Source of the DNA: an uncultured Clostridia bacterium | GTDB lineage: Bacteria; Bacillota; Clostridia; TANB77; CAG-508 | Assembly: GCA_944392425.1 (NCBI GenBank) | Contig: CALXWM010000009.1 | Span: forward strand, 1 to 40,739 | DNA length: 40,739 nt | Reading direction: 5' to 3' | Shown here: positions 1-9,580 of the stretch, one piece after another | Numbering within the stretch: position 1 is the first letter of the stretch | How the letters are laid out: every line of letters begins with the position of its first letter | Notes under the pieces: generated by a model | The model's database searches: none | What the model was told of the DNA's origin: nothing | The model's input: the letters and a program-made list of their open reading frames with translations, nothing else | Made by a program: the position numbers and the translations under genes

Positions 1-222
1 ACATGAAATTTTTTTCTTTACATTTTAGTAACAAATTTATTACAGCTGTAGGCTTTTAGCTGATTTTATTTAAAAAAATATTAAACAGTAACATAAACTT
101 AAAGAATAAAATCTGCGAAACCAAAAAATATTTATTGAAATTGATTACAAACATATGTTAAAATGAAGAAAAAAAAGAGGAACAGTAATTAATGACAAAA
201 ATCGCTGAAAGCCTTGGGGCTG

Positions 223-243
223 TATATATATATATATATATAT
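223..243. repeat. (TA)10 dinucleotide microsatellite
   Basis: An uninterrupted TA run of 21 nt lies inside the leading non-coding stretch. It follows a weak promoter-like pair (TTGAAA near 135, TAAAAT near 159) and a small SD-preceded ORF at 192-248 that reads through the repeat (18 codons). Such repeats are prone to slippage. Whether it controls anything is unknown. Confidence 0.9.
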
Positions 244-285
244 CGTAAGATTTAATAGAATAACTTTATGTGAACATAGAATAAA

Positions 286-340
286 AACTATGTATTTTAA
301 GCGAACGTAAAAATTCGTTTAGAATGCATAGCTTTTTTGA
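286..340 (+). terminator. terminator-like hairpin
   Basis: An imperfect hairpin has CTATG-ATT-TAA on the left and TTA-AAT-CATAG on the right, with wobble pairs and a loop around GTAAAAATT, followed directly by six T. It would end a short transcript begun upstream near position 170, so 1-340 may encode a small non-coding transcript. No gene lies upstream in the window. The rest of 1-451 holds the microsatellite and the GGGGACGG repeats, and I see nothing else in it. Confidence 0.5.
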
Positions 341-351
341 CGTGATTTTTT

Positions 352-410
352 CAGTTGGGGACGGTCCTAAAACGAAAAAAGTTGTCAATGGGGACGGTTC
401 TATTTGACAA
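352..410 (+). repeat. GGGGACGG dispersed repeat (two copies)
   Basis: Two copies of a GGGGACGGT(C/T)C motif (357-367 and 390-400) are separated by GTTGTCAATG, and the second is followed by TTTGACAA. Related pieces occur inverted at 8424-8440 and as a palindrome at 37975-38023. This looks like a small intergenic REP/MITE-like repeat family. From general knowledge, such G-rich repeats are common in Clostridia genomes; the link to a transposase here is only inference. Confidence 0.7.
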
Positions 411-451
411 ATAAATAAGTTTGGAAATTTATTAGGAGGGAATTTAAAACT

Positions 452-1690
452 ATGAAAAAGCTAAATAAAAAACAAAAGCTAATAATTCTAATTTCATTAA
501 TTACTATTGCTGTTATAATAGGATTAACAGTTGTAGCAAATGTGATTAGAATAAACATAATAAATAGCAGTTACAATTCAGCAAACAATAACTCTAGTAG
601 TGGCAATTTATTGCCAGAGTATATAAAAGAAGGAATAACTTTAGGAGGAATAACAGGAACATTAGTAGACTTAGATACCTCAGATGCGACAGCTACAGCA
701 ATGGATATAGCTTATGGAGAAACAGCATATGTAGATGGAGAGAAAATAACAGGACTATTTGTGCCAAGAAGTAGCTTAGAAGTAGGACAGTATGTAGAGT
801 ATATACCAGACACCACCGAAAGCTATTCATTGCCAAACACTGTAAGTGGATATACTTTAAATCAAACAATATCTCAAGATACAAGCTTAAAGTGGAGGAT
901 AATGAGTGTAAATGATGATGGTACAGTAAACTTAATAAGTGACAAGCCTACTAATCAAGAGATTAGCCTTTATGGTGCTTTAGGATATAATAATGGGGTT
1001 TATGTGTTAGATGAAATAAGTTCTAAATTGTATAGTAATAGTGAACTTGGAGTAGAAGCAAGAAATATAAAAATTGAAGACTATGAAGAAAAAATGAATT
1101 CTGCCGGAAAAAATGCAATAATTAATTTCGATGACTCAGGTGTTAAATATGGAAATTCTCAATACACTGGAGAATTTTGGAGTGGATCGTTAAATAAAGT
1201 AACTTATCCATATTATCCAGTTTTATATGCACAAGAAATTGGCTCAGGAATAAATTCAACATCAGCAAGAAAGGACGGAGCAGAAAGAAGTGAAAAATAT
1301 TACAGTACTCCAACAACTCAAAGTGCACAAGTAACTAGTAGTGGTCTTACAGCAACACAAAACACATATCAGTTTTCTAATTCTGAGCTAAAATCATATT
1401 TTGATGATGATAAGTTTTACGATTTAGTATTCAATGTAGATACATTTGTGTTTTCATCACGCTATACATGGTGTCAACAACAAAATAGTACTAATAGTTA
1501 TAATCAAGTCAGTTGGGGACTGGTTGCATATAGTTTAAAATCTGGAATTTGGAATTTTTGGTTATATAATACAGATCCGGGAAATAATACTATTCCTAAG
1601 CCTATAAGGCCTGTAGTAACCATTGACAGTAGCATAACAATATACGGCGGAGATGGAAGCGAGGAACATCCATATCAGCTTTCAGCATAG
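452..1690 (+). CDS. secreted or membrane-anchored surface protein of unknown function
   Basis: A 412-residue protein preceded by a strong AGGAGGG site. It starts with a basic segment and one hydrophobic helix (about residues 9-31), consistent with an uncleaved anchor or signal peptide. An Asn/Ser-rich linker follows. Residues about 60-102 carry a GITLGGITG stretch and a DATATA-GETAYV-GEKITG motif of a kind I associate with phage tail and cell-surface proteins of Clostridia. The rest contains a WRIMSVNDDG segment and ends with an RPVVTI-GDGSEEHPYQL tail, a C-terminal pattern seen in clostridial extracellular proteins with DUF6273-like domains. No catalytic motif is visible. It stands alone between the repeat region and the leuS terminator. 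Surface or pilus-associated display is a guess from architecture only. Confidence 0.7.
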   Translation: MKKLNKKQKLIILISLITIAVIIGLTVVANVIRINIINSSYNSANNNSSSGNLLPEYIKEGITLGGITGTLVDLDTSDATATAMDIAYGETAYVDGEKITGLFVPRSSLEVGQYVEYIPDTTESYSLPNTVSGYTLNQTISQDTSLKWRIMSVNDDGTVNLISDKPTNQEISLYGALGYNNGVYVLDEISSKLYSNSELGVEARNIKIEDYEEKMNSAGKNAIINFDDSGVKYGNSQYTGEFWSGSLNKVTYPYYPVLYAQEIGSGINSTSARKDGAERSEKYYSTPTTQSAQVTSSGLTATQNTYQFSNSELKSYFDDDKFYDLVFNVDTFVFSSRYTWCQQQNSTNSYNQVSWGLVAYSLKSGIWNFWLYNTDPGNNTIPKPIRPVVTIDSSITIYGGDGSEEHPYQLSA

Positions 1691-1737
1691 ACGTACATAG
1701 AGTAAAAACACTTATAGAGCCTGTAAAAATACTGCAT

Positions 1738-1777
1738 AAAAATCTATACTTTACCTCAAAAAAGTATAGATTTTTTT
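1738..1777 (+). terminator. Rho-independent terminator
   Basis: An AAATCTATACTTT stem pairs with AAAGTATAGATTT across a short loop and runs into seven T. It ends transcription of the surface-protein gene before leuS. A TATAAT box at 1790-1795 just downstream is a plausible leuS -10, without a clear -35. Confidence 0.8.
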
Positions 1778-1837
1778 GTATTTATGTAGTATAATATTTC
1801 CATAAAACATTACGGAATTAAGGAAAGGACGATGTAT

Positions 1838-4231
1838 ATGTATAACTTTAGAGAGATAGAACCTAAGTGGCAAAAATATTGGGACGAGCATGAAACATTT
1901 AAAACTGATGTGTGGGATTTTTCAAAGCCTAAATATTATGCACTAGATATGTTCCCTTATCCATCAGGACAAGGACTTCATGTTGGTCATCCAGAAGGCT
2001 ACACAGCAACAGATATTATTAGCAGAATGAGAAGAATGCAAGGCTACAATGTTCTTCATCCAATGGGATGGGATGCTTTTGGACTTCCAGCAGAACAATA
2101 TGCTATAAAAACAGGTAATCATCCAGAAGGCTTTACCAAAAAGAATATTGCAACTTTTAAAAGACAACTTAAAATGCTTGGATTTTCTTTTGATTGGAGC
2201 AAAGAAATCTCTACTTGCGATCCAAGTTTTTATAAATGGACACAGTGGATTTTTAAACAACTTTATAATGATGGTTTAGTTAAACTTGTAGATATGCCTG
2301 TTAACTGGTGTGAAGAATTAGGTACTGTACTTTCTAATGATGAAGTTATAGATGGTAAAAGTGAAAGAGGGGGTTTCCCTGTTGTTAGAAAAAATATGAA
2401 GCAATGGGTTATGGACATTCCTAAATATGCTGAAATTTTACTTAAAGGACTAGATGATGTTGATTGGCCAGAGTCTACAAAAGACATGCAGAGAAATTGG
2501 ATAGGTAAGTCAGTGGGTGCAGAAGTTATTTTTACTGTAGCCGATTGCGAAGAAAAATTTACAGTATTCACTACAAGACCAGATACATTATTTGGAGCAA
2601 CATATTGTGTTCTTTCGCCTGAACATCCACTAGTTAAGAAAATAACAACTAGTAAGCACAAAGAAGAAGTTGAAGCATATATTGCAAAGTCAGCTTATAA
2701 GTCAGAGCTAGAAAGAACAGAGCTTAACAAAGAAAAAACAGGTACATTTACAGGAGCTTATGCAATTAACCCTGTAAATAATACAAAAATACCTATTTGG
2801 ATTTCAGACTATGTTCTTATGACATATGGAACAGGTGCTATTATGGCAGTTCCAGCCCACGACCAAAGAGACTATGATTTTGCAACTAAGTTTGGACTAA
2901 AAATTATTCCAGTACTAGAAGGGGGAGATATTTCAAAAGAGGCATTTGTAGGTGATGGAAATCATATAAATTCAGACTTTTTAAATGGTCTAAACAAAGA
3001 AGATGCAATAGAAAGAATTACCAGTTGGCTAGAAGAAAAGAAAATAGGCCACAAAAAAGTAAATTATAAAATACGTGAATGGATATTTGCTAGACAACGT
3101 TATTGGGGTGAGCCAATTCCAATAGTATTTACTGAAAATAATGAAATTCATGTTTTAGCAGATGAAGATTTACCATTAATTTTACCAGAACTTGAAGACT
3201 ATAAACCATCTAAAGATGGTGCTTCACCACTAGATAAAGCTACAGATTGGGTAAATACTACATTTGAAGGCAAAAAAGCAAGAAGAGAAACAAGCACAAT
3301 GCCTGGTTCAGCAGGTTCAAGTTGGTATTTCTTAAGATATATAGATCCAAACAATGATAAAGAATTTGCAAATCAAGAATTATTAAAACATTGGATGCCA
3401 GTTGACCTTTATATGGGCGGACCTGAACATGCCGTTGGACATTTGTTATATTCAAGATTTTGGAATAATTATTTATATAACAAAGGACTTTCACCTGTTA
3501 AAGAACCATTTGCAAAACTACGCCATCAAGGTATGATACTTGGCACAAATGGTGAAAAAATGAGTAAATCTAAGGGCAATGTTATAAATCCAGATAACAT
3601 GGTTAAAGAATATGGAGCAGACGCTTTAAGAGTATATGAAATGTTTATGGGACCAATAGACGCTGCTAAGCCTTGGGATCCAAACGGAATTGATGGCTCT
3701 AAAAAATTCTTGGATAGGGTTTGGAGATTATACACAGAAAGTGGCAAACTTGTGGATAAGGAAAATCCAAAGCTAGACAAAACATACAATTATACTGTAA
3801 TGAAAGTCACTAAAGATTATGAAAATATGGACTTCAATACAGCAGTTGCTCAAATGATGATATTCATAAATAATTGTATGAAAGAAAGTGTATTTCCAAA
3901 GAATTATGCAGAAGGATTTTTAAAACTATTAAATCCAGTAGCACCACATATTACAGAAGAATTATGGAATAAATTAGGTCATAATGAAAGCATAGCGTAT
4001 GAAGCTTGGCCAACATATGATGAAACTAAAATTCAAGATGATACAATTGAACTTCCTATACAATTTAATGGTAAGCTTAGAACAACAATAAAAATTGCAA
4101 AAGATTTGCCTAAAGAGGAAGTGGAAAAAGAAGTTAAGGCAAATGAAAGAGTCCAAAGCTTGTTAGAAGGCAAAGAAATTGTAAAAGAAATTTATGTACC
4201 TAATAAAATTTATAATATTGTTGTAAGATAA
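1838..4231 (+). CDS. leuS: leucine--tRNA ligase
   Basis: Class I aminoacyl-tRNA synthetase that charges tRNA-Leu in the cytoplasm. The N-terminus [15 protein letters not shown] is typical of LeuRS. The HIGH-type motif is [12 protein letters not shown] (HVGH near residue 48). The CP1 editing domain shows [12 protein letters not shown] (about 244) and [13 protein letters not shown] (about 337). The KMSKS loop is [10 protein letters not shown] (about 573). A C-terminal anticodon-binding region completes the protein. At 797 residues it is full length. I prefer the ATG at 1838 over one at 1832: the AGGAAAGG site (1821-1828) is 9 nt from the former and only 3 nt from the latter. No T-box leader fits in the short upstream gap. 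Confidence 0.97.
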   Translation: MYNFREIEPKWQKYWDEHETFKTDVWDFSKPKYYALDMFPYPSGQGLHVGHPEGYTATDIISRMRRMQGYNVLHPMGWDAFGLPAEQYAIKTGNHPEGFTKKNIATFKRQLKMLGFSFDWSKEISTCDPSFYKWTQWIFKQLYNDGLVKLVDMPVNWCEELGTVLSNDEVIDGKSERGGFPVVRKNMKQWVMDIPKYAEILLKGLDDVDWPESTKDMQRNWIGKSVGAEVIFTVADCEEKFTVFTTRPDTLFGATYCVLSPEHPLVKKITTSKHKEEVEAYIAKSAYKSELERTELNKEKTGTFTGAYAINPVNNTKIPIWISDYVLMTYGTGAIMAVPAHDQRDYDFATKFGLKIIPVLEGGDISKEAFVGDGNHINSDFLNGLNKEDAIERITSWLEEKKIGHKKVNYKIREWIFARQRYWGEPIPIVFTENNEIHVLADEDLPLILPELEDYKPSKDGASPLDKATDWVNTTFEGKKARRETSTMPGSAGSSWYFLRYIDPNNDKEFANQELLKHWMPVDLYMGGPEHAVGHLLYSRFWNNYLYNKGLSPVKEPFAKLRHQGMILGTNGEKMSKSKGNVINPDNMVKEYGADALRVYEMFMGPIDAAKPWDPNGIDGSKKFLDRVWRLYTESGKLVDKENPKLDKTYNYTVMKVTKDYENMDFNTAVAQMMIFINNCMKESVFPKNYAEGFLKLLNPVAPHITEELWNKLGHNESIAYEAWPTYDETKIQDDTIELPIQFNGKLRTTIKIAKDLPKEEVEKEVKANERVQSLLEGKEIVKEIYVPNKIYNIVVR

Positions 4232-4322
4232 TGTATAAAAATTATTCAAGCAATAAGCTTAAGCATTTTAAAAGGTTATAGGTAAACCATAAACCTAAAT
4301 ATTATTTATACAAGGAATAGAA

Positions 4323-6083
4323 ATGGATAAAACAAAAAAAGAAGCGACAAAGAAAAAACAAGTATTAAGTAAAAAACAGTTATCAGAAAAAGACAAGAAA
4401 CTATTAAACATAGCATTTAATATATTAGCAGTATTTTGCATAGCAATTTTTTGTATAGCACTTACCCCTAAAACTTTTCAAAACGACACATTTTATACAA
4501 TTAAAGTTGGACAAGGTATTAGGGAATGGGGAATAGATGGACAAGATCATTATTCATTTATAGAATTACCATACACATATCCTCACTGGTTATATGATGT
4601 TATAATGTCACTTATATTTGACTTTTTAGGTGGATGGACAGCACTTTATGTATCAACAATAGTTTTAGCATGTACGCTTGGAATACTATTGTACTTTACA
4701 CTAAAAAAGATTACTAAAAATTCACTCATATCATTTGCAATAGCTCTAGGACAAATGTTTTTAATGCAAGACTATATTGCTGCAAGGGCACAATTAGTTA
4801 CATTTATATTATTTGTACTAACAGTATTGTTTATAGAAAAATTTTTGGAAAGTGGCAAAAAAAGGTATGCTGTGGGACTAATTGCAATACCAATTATGAT
4901 TGCAAATATTCATTCCGCAGTATGGCCATTCTACTTTGTACTATACTTACCATATGTGGGAGAGTATATTGTAAGAATAATTATAGATGCACATATAGTA
5001 CACAATATATACAAATGGATAACTGAAATTCGAATAAGAAGAACTAATAAAATTTTGAAAAAAGCACCAAAAGAAAGTGTAGCAAAATACCAAGCGAAAG
5101 TTGCAGAGCTTACTAAAAAACAAGAAGAAAACAGTACAAAATTTGAAACAAAATTGCTTAAAAGAGAAGAGAAAAGAAAAAGACCTTTCAAACTTAAAAT
5201 CGAAAAAATTGATAGAGTTAAATGGCTAATACTAATAATGTTTATTTGCTTATTTACAGGACTTTTAACACCAATAGGAGATATGCCTTACACTTATACA
5301 TTAAAAATAATGCAAGGAAACACTACATCAAGTATAAGCGAACATATACCATTAACTTTAATCGATAGCAAATCTACATTATTCTGTTTAACACTTGTTT
5401 TAGCTATATTAATATTTACAGATGTAAAAATTAGATTAAGAGACTTATTCTTTTTAGGAGGCTTAATATTTCTTGCCCTATCTAGTAGAAGACAAGTTTC
5501 AATGTTAGTATTATTTGGTGGAATAGTATTTGCAAGAATATTAACAGAATTATTAGAAAAATATGATAAAAAAGGCACAAAAGAGGTTATGAACTTTTTG
5601 ACTTCGACAATAGGAGAAATACTTACAATATTGTTCATATTCTCTATAAGCTATTTTGTATATATTCCAAATCAAAATCAGCCATATGTAGATATTGGCT
5701 CATATCCAGTAGAAGCATCAAAGTGGATAAAAGAAAATCTAGACTACAAGAACATTAGAATGTTTAATGAATACAATTATGGAAGCTACTTATTATTTGA
5801 AGATATACCAGTTTTCATAGATTCAAGATGTGATTTATACACGCCAGAATTTGATGGAGAAAAAGATGAAGATGGCAAATATGATGGTCAAGATATATTT
5901 ACTGACTTTATGAATATATCTAGCATTGCAACATATTATGATACAAAATTTGATCAATATAATATTACGCATGTTATGACAAAAACAAATACAAAATTAA
6001 ATATGTTACTTTCTCGTGATGATGGTTATACACAAATTTATAAGGATGATGATTTTATAATTTATGAAAGAGAAACAGAATAG
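4323..6083 (+). CDS. polytopic membrane protein, GT-C glycosyltransferase-like
   Basis: A 586-residue integral membrane protein with many hydrophobic helices. A Lys/Arg-rich N-terminus precedes the first helix (about 30-48). An extracytoplasmic loop follows with DTFYTIKVGQGI-WGIDGQDHYSF and PHWLYD, matching the first-loop D-x-x-x-I-x-x-G...D-x-x-S pattern of GT-C (ArnT/PMT-like) transferases and related uncharacterised proteins. A charged cytoplasmic coil (about 235-300) splits the helices. The soluble C-terminal domain (about 455-586) contains DIPVFIDSRCDLY. GT-C enzymes use polyprenyl-phosphate sugars, so a cell-surface glycosylation role is possible but not shown. It lies between leuS and the pseudouridine synthase genes and probably has its own transcription unit. 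Confidence 0.6.
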   Translation: MDKTKKEATKKKQVLSKKQLSEKDKKLLNIAFNILAVFCIAIFCIALTPKTFQNDTFYTIKVGQGIREWGIDGQDHYSFIELPYTYPHWLYDVIMSLIFDFLGGWTALYVSTIVLACTLGILLYFTLKKITKNSLISFAIALGQMFLMQDYIAARAQLVTFILFVLTVLFIEKFLESGKKRYAVGLIAIPIMIANIHSAVWPFYFVLYLPYVGEYIVRIIIDAHIVHNIYKWITEIRIRRTNKILKKAPKESVAKYQAKVAELTKKQEENSTKFETKLLKREEKRKRPFKLKIEKIDRVKWLILIMFICLFTGLLTPIGDMPYTYTLKIMQGNTTSSISEHIPLTLIDSKSTLFCLTLVLAILIFTDVKIRLRDLFFLGGLIFLALSSRRQVSMLVLFGGIVFARILTELLEKYDKKGTKEVMNFLTSTIGEILTILFIFSISYFVYIPNQNQPYVDIGSYPVEASKWIKENLDYKNIRMFNEYNYGSYLLFEDIPVFIDSRCDLYTPEFDGEKDEDGKYDGQDIFTDFMNISSIATYYDTKFDQYNITHVMTKTNTKLNMLLSRDDGYTQIYKDDDFIIYERETE

Positions 6084-6124
6084 ATAGGCAGACTTTGATT
6101 TGAATTATAAAAAAGAGAGGAAAA

Positions 6125-7042
6125 ATGACTAATAGCAAAATACTTGAAATAACTGAACAAAATATAAATCAAAGGCTTGATATGTATATAGCAAGCCTTG
6201 ATTTAGACTTGTCTAGAAGTATGGTACAAAAAATGATTGAAAAAGGACAAGTTTTAGTAAATGACAAGATACCAAAAACTTCATACAAAACCAAATTAGG
6301 AGATACTATTAAAATAACAATAGAAGAACCTAAGGAAGTTGGTCTTAAGGCACAGGATATTCCTTTAGATATAATTTATGAAGATGATGACATTATAGTA
6401 ATAAATAAACCTAAAGGAATGGTTGTTCACCCTGGAAATGGCAATCCTGATGGAACTTTAGTTAATGCAGTTTTAAACCATTGCAAAGGGAGTTTGTCGG
6501 GAATAGGAGGAGAAATAAGACCGGGAATAGTGCATAGATTAGATAAAGATACATCTGGTTTAATTACTATAGCAAAAAATGATAAAGCTCATATAAATTT
6601 AAGTAAACAAATACAGGATAGAAAAGTAAAAAAAATCTATACAGCATTAGTAAAAGGTGTTATTCCGGAAGATACAGCTACAATAAATATGCCAATAGGC
6701 AGAAGTAATATAGATCGAAAGAAGATGGCTGTAAGAAAAGATGGAAAAGAAGCAATTACTCATATAAAAGTTATAAAAAGATATGACAAATATACTTTAA
6801 TTAGTGTTAAAATAGATACAGGCAGAACACATCAAATAAGAGTACATATGGCAGAAATAGGACATCCAGTGCTTGGAGATGAGGTATATTCAAATGGCAA
6901 AAATGAATTTAATGTACATGGACAAATGTTACATAGTACTTATCTAGACTTTGTTCATCCTGCTACAGGTGAAAGAATGCACTTTGAAGCACCATTACCA
7001 GAGTATTTTGAGGAAGTTTTAAAAAAGCTAGAAAATAATTAA
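6125..7042 (+). CDS. rluD: RluD-family 23S rRNA pseudouridine synthase
   Basis: A 305-residue RluA/RluD-family enzyme that isomerises uridine to pseudouridine in rRNA. An N-terminal S4 RNA-binding domain (about 15-75) precedes the catalytic domain. It contains INKPKGMVVHPG and the signature HRLDKDTSGL with the catalytic Asp near residue 140, then GRTHQIRVH near the C-terminal side. Length is normal. A purine-rich site (AAAGAGAGG) sits just ahead of the ATG. It lies 43 nt from the RluB-type gene, so the two are probably cotranscribed. The exact target uridines (E. coli RluD modifies 23S 1911/1915/1917) are inferred from the family. Confidence 0.93.
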   Translation: MTNSKILEITEQNINQRLDMYIASLDLDLSRSMVQKMIEKGQVLVNDKIPKTSYKTKLGDTIKITIEEPKEVGLKAQDIPLDIIYEDDDIIVINKPKGMVVHPGNGNPDGTLVNAVLNHCKGSLSGIGGEIRPGIVHRLDKDTSGLITIAKNDKAHINLSKQIQDRKVKKIYTALVKGVIPEDTATINMPIGRSNIDRKKMAVRKDGKEAITHIKVIKRYDKYTLISVKIDTGRTHQIRVHMAEIGHPVLGDEVYSNGKNEFNVHGQMLHSTYLDFVHPATGERMHFEAPLPEYFEEVLKKLENN

Positions 7043-7085
7043 TATGTTATTTTATTAATAAAAAATTAAAACTTGGAGGTGAAGA

Positions 7086-7835
7086 ATGGAAGAACGTTTA
7101 CAAAAATTTCTTGCAGAAAGTGGAATAGCATCAAGAAGAAAATGTGAAGAATTAATACAGCAAGGCTTAGTAAAAGTAAATGGTAAAATTATAACAGAAC
7201 TTGGAACGAAGGTAAATCCAAATACAGACATAGTTGAATATAATGGCAAAAAAGTTCAAAAGGTTGCGAATAAAGTATACCTATTGCTTAATAAACCAAT
7301 AGGCTATGTTACAACAGTGAAAGATCAATTTGATAGGGATTCAGTGTTGGATTTGGTCAAAGATGTGAAGGAAAGAGTAGTACCTGTTGGAAGATTAGAC
7401 ATGTATACATCAGGAGCTTTGCTTTTAAGTAATGATGGAGACTTTGTAAATAAAATAACACATCCAAGTAATGAAATAGAAAAAACATATAATGTAACTG
7501 TAATAGGAAAAGTTACAGACGAAGATATTACAAAATTACAAAATGGTGTACAAATAGAAGTAGAAGGTGAAAATTATACAACAAAAAAGGCTAAAGTTAA
7601 AATATTGAAAATAGACGAAGAAAAAAACTTGTCTAGAATTCAAATAACTATACATGAAGGAAAAAACAGAGAAATTAGAAAAATGTGTGAAGCAATTGGC
7701 AAAAAAGTGTTAGCTTTGCATAGGAGTAAAATTGCAAATTTAAGTGTAAAAGATTTAAGATTAGGCAAATGGAGATATTTAACACAAAAAGAAGTGGACG
7801 ATATTTTAAACTTGGCTAAGAAGAATAAAGTATAG
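7086..7835 (+). CDS. rluB: RluB/RsuA-family pseudouridine synthase
   Basis: A 249-residue enzyme of the RsuA/RluB/RluE/RluF group. An S4 domain occupies about residues 1-60 (RLQKFLAESGIASRRKCEEL). The catalytic core contains LLNKPIGYVTT and VGRLDMYTSGALLLSNDGD with the catalytic Asp, followed by HEGKNREIRKMC. In Gram-positive bacteria the single member of this group is generally annotated as RluB (modifying 23S rRNA in the peptidyl transferase region); that specificity is inference. The start has a GGAGGTGA site 5 nt upstream. It follows the RluD-type gene and precedes the S1-domain gene, all on the same strand. Confidence 0.92.
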   Translation: MEERLQKFLAESGIASRRKCEELIQQGLVKVNGKIITELGTKVNPNTDIVEYNGKKVQKVANKVYLLLNKPIGYVTTVKDQFDRDSVLDLVKDVKERVVPVGRLDMYTSGALLLSNDGDFVNKITHPSNEIEKTYNVTVIGKVTDEDITKLQNGVQIEVEGENYTTKKAKVKILKIDEEKNLSRIQITIHEGKNREIRKMCEAIGKKVLALHRSKIANLSVKDLRLGKWRYLTQKEVDDILNLAKKNKV

Positions 7836-7912
7836 AGAAAGTAATATTCGATTATATACAATAATAAACATAAGACTAAATAATAAAATAAGAACAAAAG
7901 AGGAATAAGAAA

Positions 7913-8413
7913 ATGATTTATAACAAATATAATTTTGAATCAAAAAATTGGTCTTTTAATGAACTTGAAGTTGGAGAAAAAGTTTATGGAACAGTTATAA
8001 ATATTAAGCCATATGGAGCCTTTGTGAAAATAGGAAGTGAAACAGTAGGACTTTTGCACATAGAAGATATATCTATTGCAAGAATGAAATCACCAGAAGA
8101 AAGACTACATGTGGGGCAAAAAATACCTGTAATAGTCAAATCAATAGACAAAAACAACTCAAAATTTAGTTTAAGCTATAAGGAATTGCTAGGAACTTGG
8201 CAAGAAAATATAAAAGATATAAAAGTAGGGCAAGAATTACAAGGAACAATACGTGAAACTGCAAAAGGTAATAAAGGAATATTTATAGAGCTAAAACCAA
8301 ATCTGGTAGGAATGAGCGAGTACAAGCCAAACTATAATTTTGGCGATAAAGTTACGGTACTTGTAAAGAAAATTATACCTGAAAAGCATAAAGTCAAACT
8401 CAAAATTATATAA
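7913..8413 (+). CDS. S1 RNA-binding domain protein
   Basis: A 166-residue protein with two S1-type OB folds. The first, about residues 22-90, reads VYGTVINIKPYGAFVKIG with LLHIEDIS and ends with KFSLSYKELLGTW, as in ribosomal protein S1 repeats. The second is a more diverged copy at about 103-166 (GQELQGTIRE, VTVLVKKIIPEKHKVKLKI). No catalytic domain is present. It probably binds RNA or the ribosome; proteins of this type sit near rRNA-modification genes, as here. The ATG has an AGAGGAATAAG leader. A GGGGACGG repeat fragment follows its stop codon directly. Confidence 0.85.
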   Translation: MIYNKYNFESKNWSFNELEVGEKVYGTVINIKPYGAFVKIGSETVGLLHIEDISIARMKSPEERLHVGQKIPVIVKSIDKNNSKFSLSYKELLGTWQENIKDIKVGQELQGTIRETAKGNKGIFIELKPNLVGMSEYKPNYNFGDKVTVLVKKIIPEKHKVKLKII

Positions 8414-8423
8414 TTTTACGAAA

Positions 8424-8440
8424 AAGACCGTCCCCAACGT
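8424..8440 (-). repeat. GGGGACGG dispersed repeat (partial, inverted)
   Basis: On the minus strand this reads TTGGGGACGGTCTTTTTC, the same core as the copies at 352-410. It sits 10 nt after the S1 gene stop and immediately before the promoter of the next gene. Confidence 0.65.
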
Positions 8441-8445
8441 AAAAT

Positions 8446-8474
8446 TTGCATTATGTGAAGTATTGTGGTATAAT
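8446..8474 (+). promoter_or_regulatory. sigma-A-type promoter for the winged-helix gene
   Basis: TTGCAT (8446-8451) and TATAAT (8469-8474) are separated by exactly 17 nt. The gene start is about 60 nt downstream with a GGAGGAA site. The promoter shows that the 8542 gene is not transcribed only from the S1 gene. Confidence 0.75.
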
Positions 8475-8541
8475 AGAGTTGTTGATGAAGTAGCACAATA
8501 GTTACTTCAAATCTTACAAAATAATTTTTGGAGGAATAAAA

Positions 8542-9471
8542 ATGGTAGATGATAGTGAAATTAAAACAAAAGTATCCCCATTTGCAATGAGGACACAAGA
8601 AATTAAAGTTTTTGATGGAAAAGACGGATATGTTTCAATGAATCAAATTATTCAAAAAATGAATTTGGGACATTTAACAGAAATCCACTTTAAAATACTT
8701 GAATTAGTAAATAAATTCGAGTTCGTTACATCAAGACAATTGTATTATTTATTGAAATTGCAAAATGCAGAAATTGCATCACAAGACAAGTTAAATAATA
8801 AGTTAGAGCAACTTGTAAAATGTAAAATTTTAACTAGATATTATTTTACATCTGTTGAGGGTGATGGAGTATTTAGAATTTATTGTATGGAGAAAATGGG
8901 TAAATATTTACTTACTTCTCGTGATATTGAGTGCAAATGGCAACCTAGTGATAATGCAAAACCTGTTGAAATGATAAAGAAAAAGTTAGCAGGTAACCAA
9001 GTTATAGTTGCATTTCTTAGAAAGTCAACTCATGTTGACTCATATACTTTAAAACCACCAATGACAGATAAAATAACAGGAAAAATATTTAAACCAACAT
9101 TAACAATAAAGTTCAAATATTCAAATAGAAAAGTTGATTTTATATTTGATGTGATTAGAAGAAATGAAACTTGGAAAGAAGACTTAAAAACAAGAATGAA
9201 CCAATACAAAGACTTTTATAATAACTTTGTACCAGGTGATTCAGGATTTTCAAATTTACCACAATTAATACTTGTTTGTGAAGATGACAAACATATGGCA
9301 GAAGTATTTAAAGAAATAATAATGAATAATTTATCTTTAGATAAAATTAAAATTTATTACACAACAGACATGGCTCAAAATAGTGACAAGCTTGACAAAT
9401 CTTTATTTGAATTTATTGAAGAAAATGGCAAATACAAGATAAAAAATGTGGAAGCTAAGATTTTAGGATAA
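8542..9471 (+). CDS. Replic_Relax-like winged-helix protein
   Basis: A 309-residue soluble protein. Residues about 45-125 form a predicted winged helix (LTEIHFKILELVNKFEFVTSRQLYYLL...LVKCKILTRYYF) resembling the replication-relaxation (Replic_Relax) family found on conjugative plasmids and integrative elements. The second half (about 190-300) includes KVDFIFDVIRRNETWKEDL and LPQLILVCEDDKHMAEVF, a restriction-endonuclease-like or Rossmann-like pattern. I cannot assign a function to it. No transmembrane segment is visible. It has its own consensus promoter and a strong SD. Its neighbour on the other side of the microprotein is a VirD4-type ATPase, consistent with a DNA-processing role, but there is no relaxase in this part of the window. 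The family call is tentative. Confidence 0.6.
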   Translation: MVDDSEIKTKVSPFAMRTQEIKVFDGKDGYVSMNQIIQKMNLGHLTEIHFKILELVNKFEFVTSRQLYYLLKLQNAEIASQDKLNNKLEQLVKCKILTRYYFTSVEGDGVFRIYCMEKMGKYLLTSRDIECKWQPSDNAKPVEMIKKKLAGNQVIVAFLRKSTHVDSYTLKPPMTDKITGKIFKPTLTIKFKYSNRKVDFIFDVIRRNETWKEDLKTRMNQYKDFYNNFVPGDSGFSNLPQLILVCEDDKHMAEVFKEIIMNNLSLDKIKIYYTTDMAQNSDKLDKSLFEFIEENGKYKIKNVEAKILG

Positions 9472-9493
9472 AGTACTGCTTTACATAAATATA

Positions 9494-9522
9494 TTGCGTA
9501 AAATGAAATAATGTTATATAAT
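9494..9522 (+). promoter_or_regulatory. promoter of the acidic microprotein gene
   Basis: TTGCGT (9494-9499) and TATAAT (9517-9522) have a 17-nt spacer and lie about 60 nt ahead of the ATG at 9581. The same TTGC-T/17/TATAAT design precedes the composition-outlier gene at 20612. Confidence 0.7.
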
Positions 9523-9580
9523 AAAGATGTCGTAGACTATAACAATATGTTTGGCTTGATTTTAAAAGGAGGTATTGCAA

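Noticed and set aside
192..248. 18-codon ORF through the TA repeat
   Set aside because: Too short and low in complexity to support as a protein, although an SD-like AGAGGAA precedes it; kept only as context for the microsatellite.
1691..1837. T-box leader upstream of leuS
   Set aside because: Only about 60 nt lie between the terminator and the start, and no T-box consensus or specifier stem is visible.
2263..2661. Long reverse frame inside leuS
   Set aside because: Antisense shadow of a clear LeuRS coding region with no SD or family motif.
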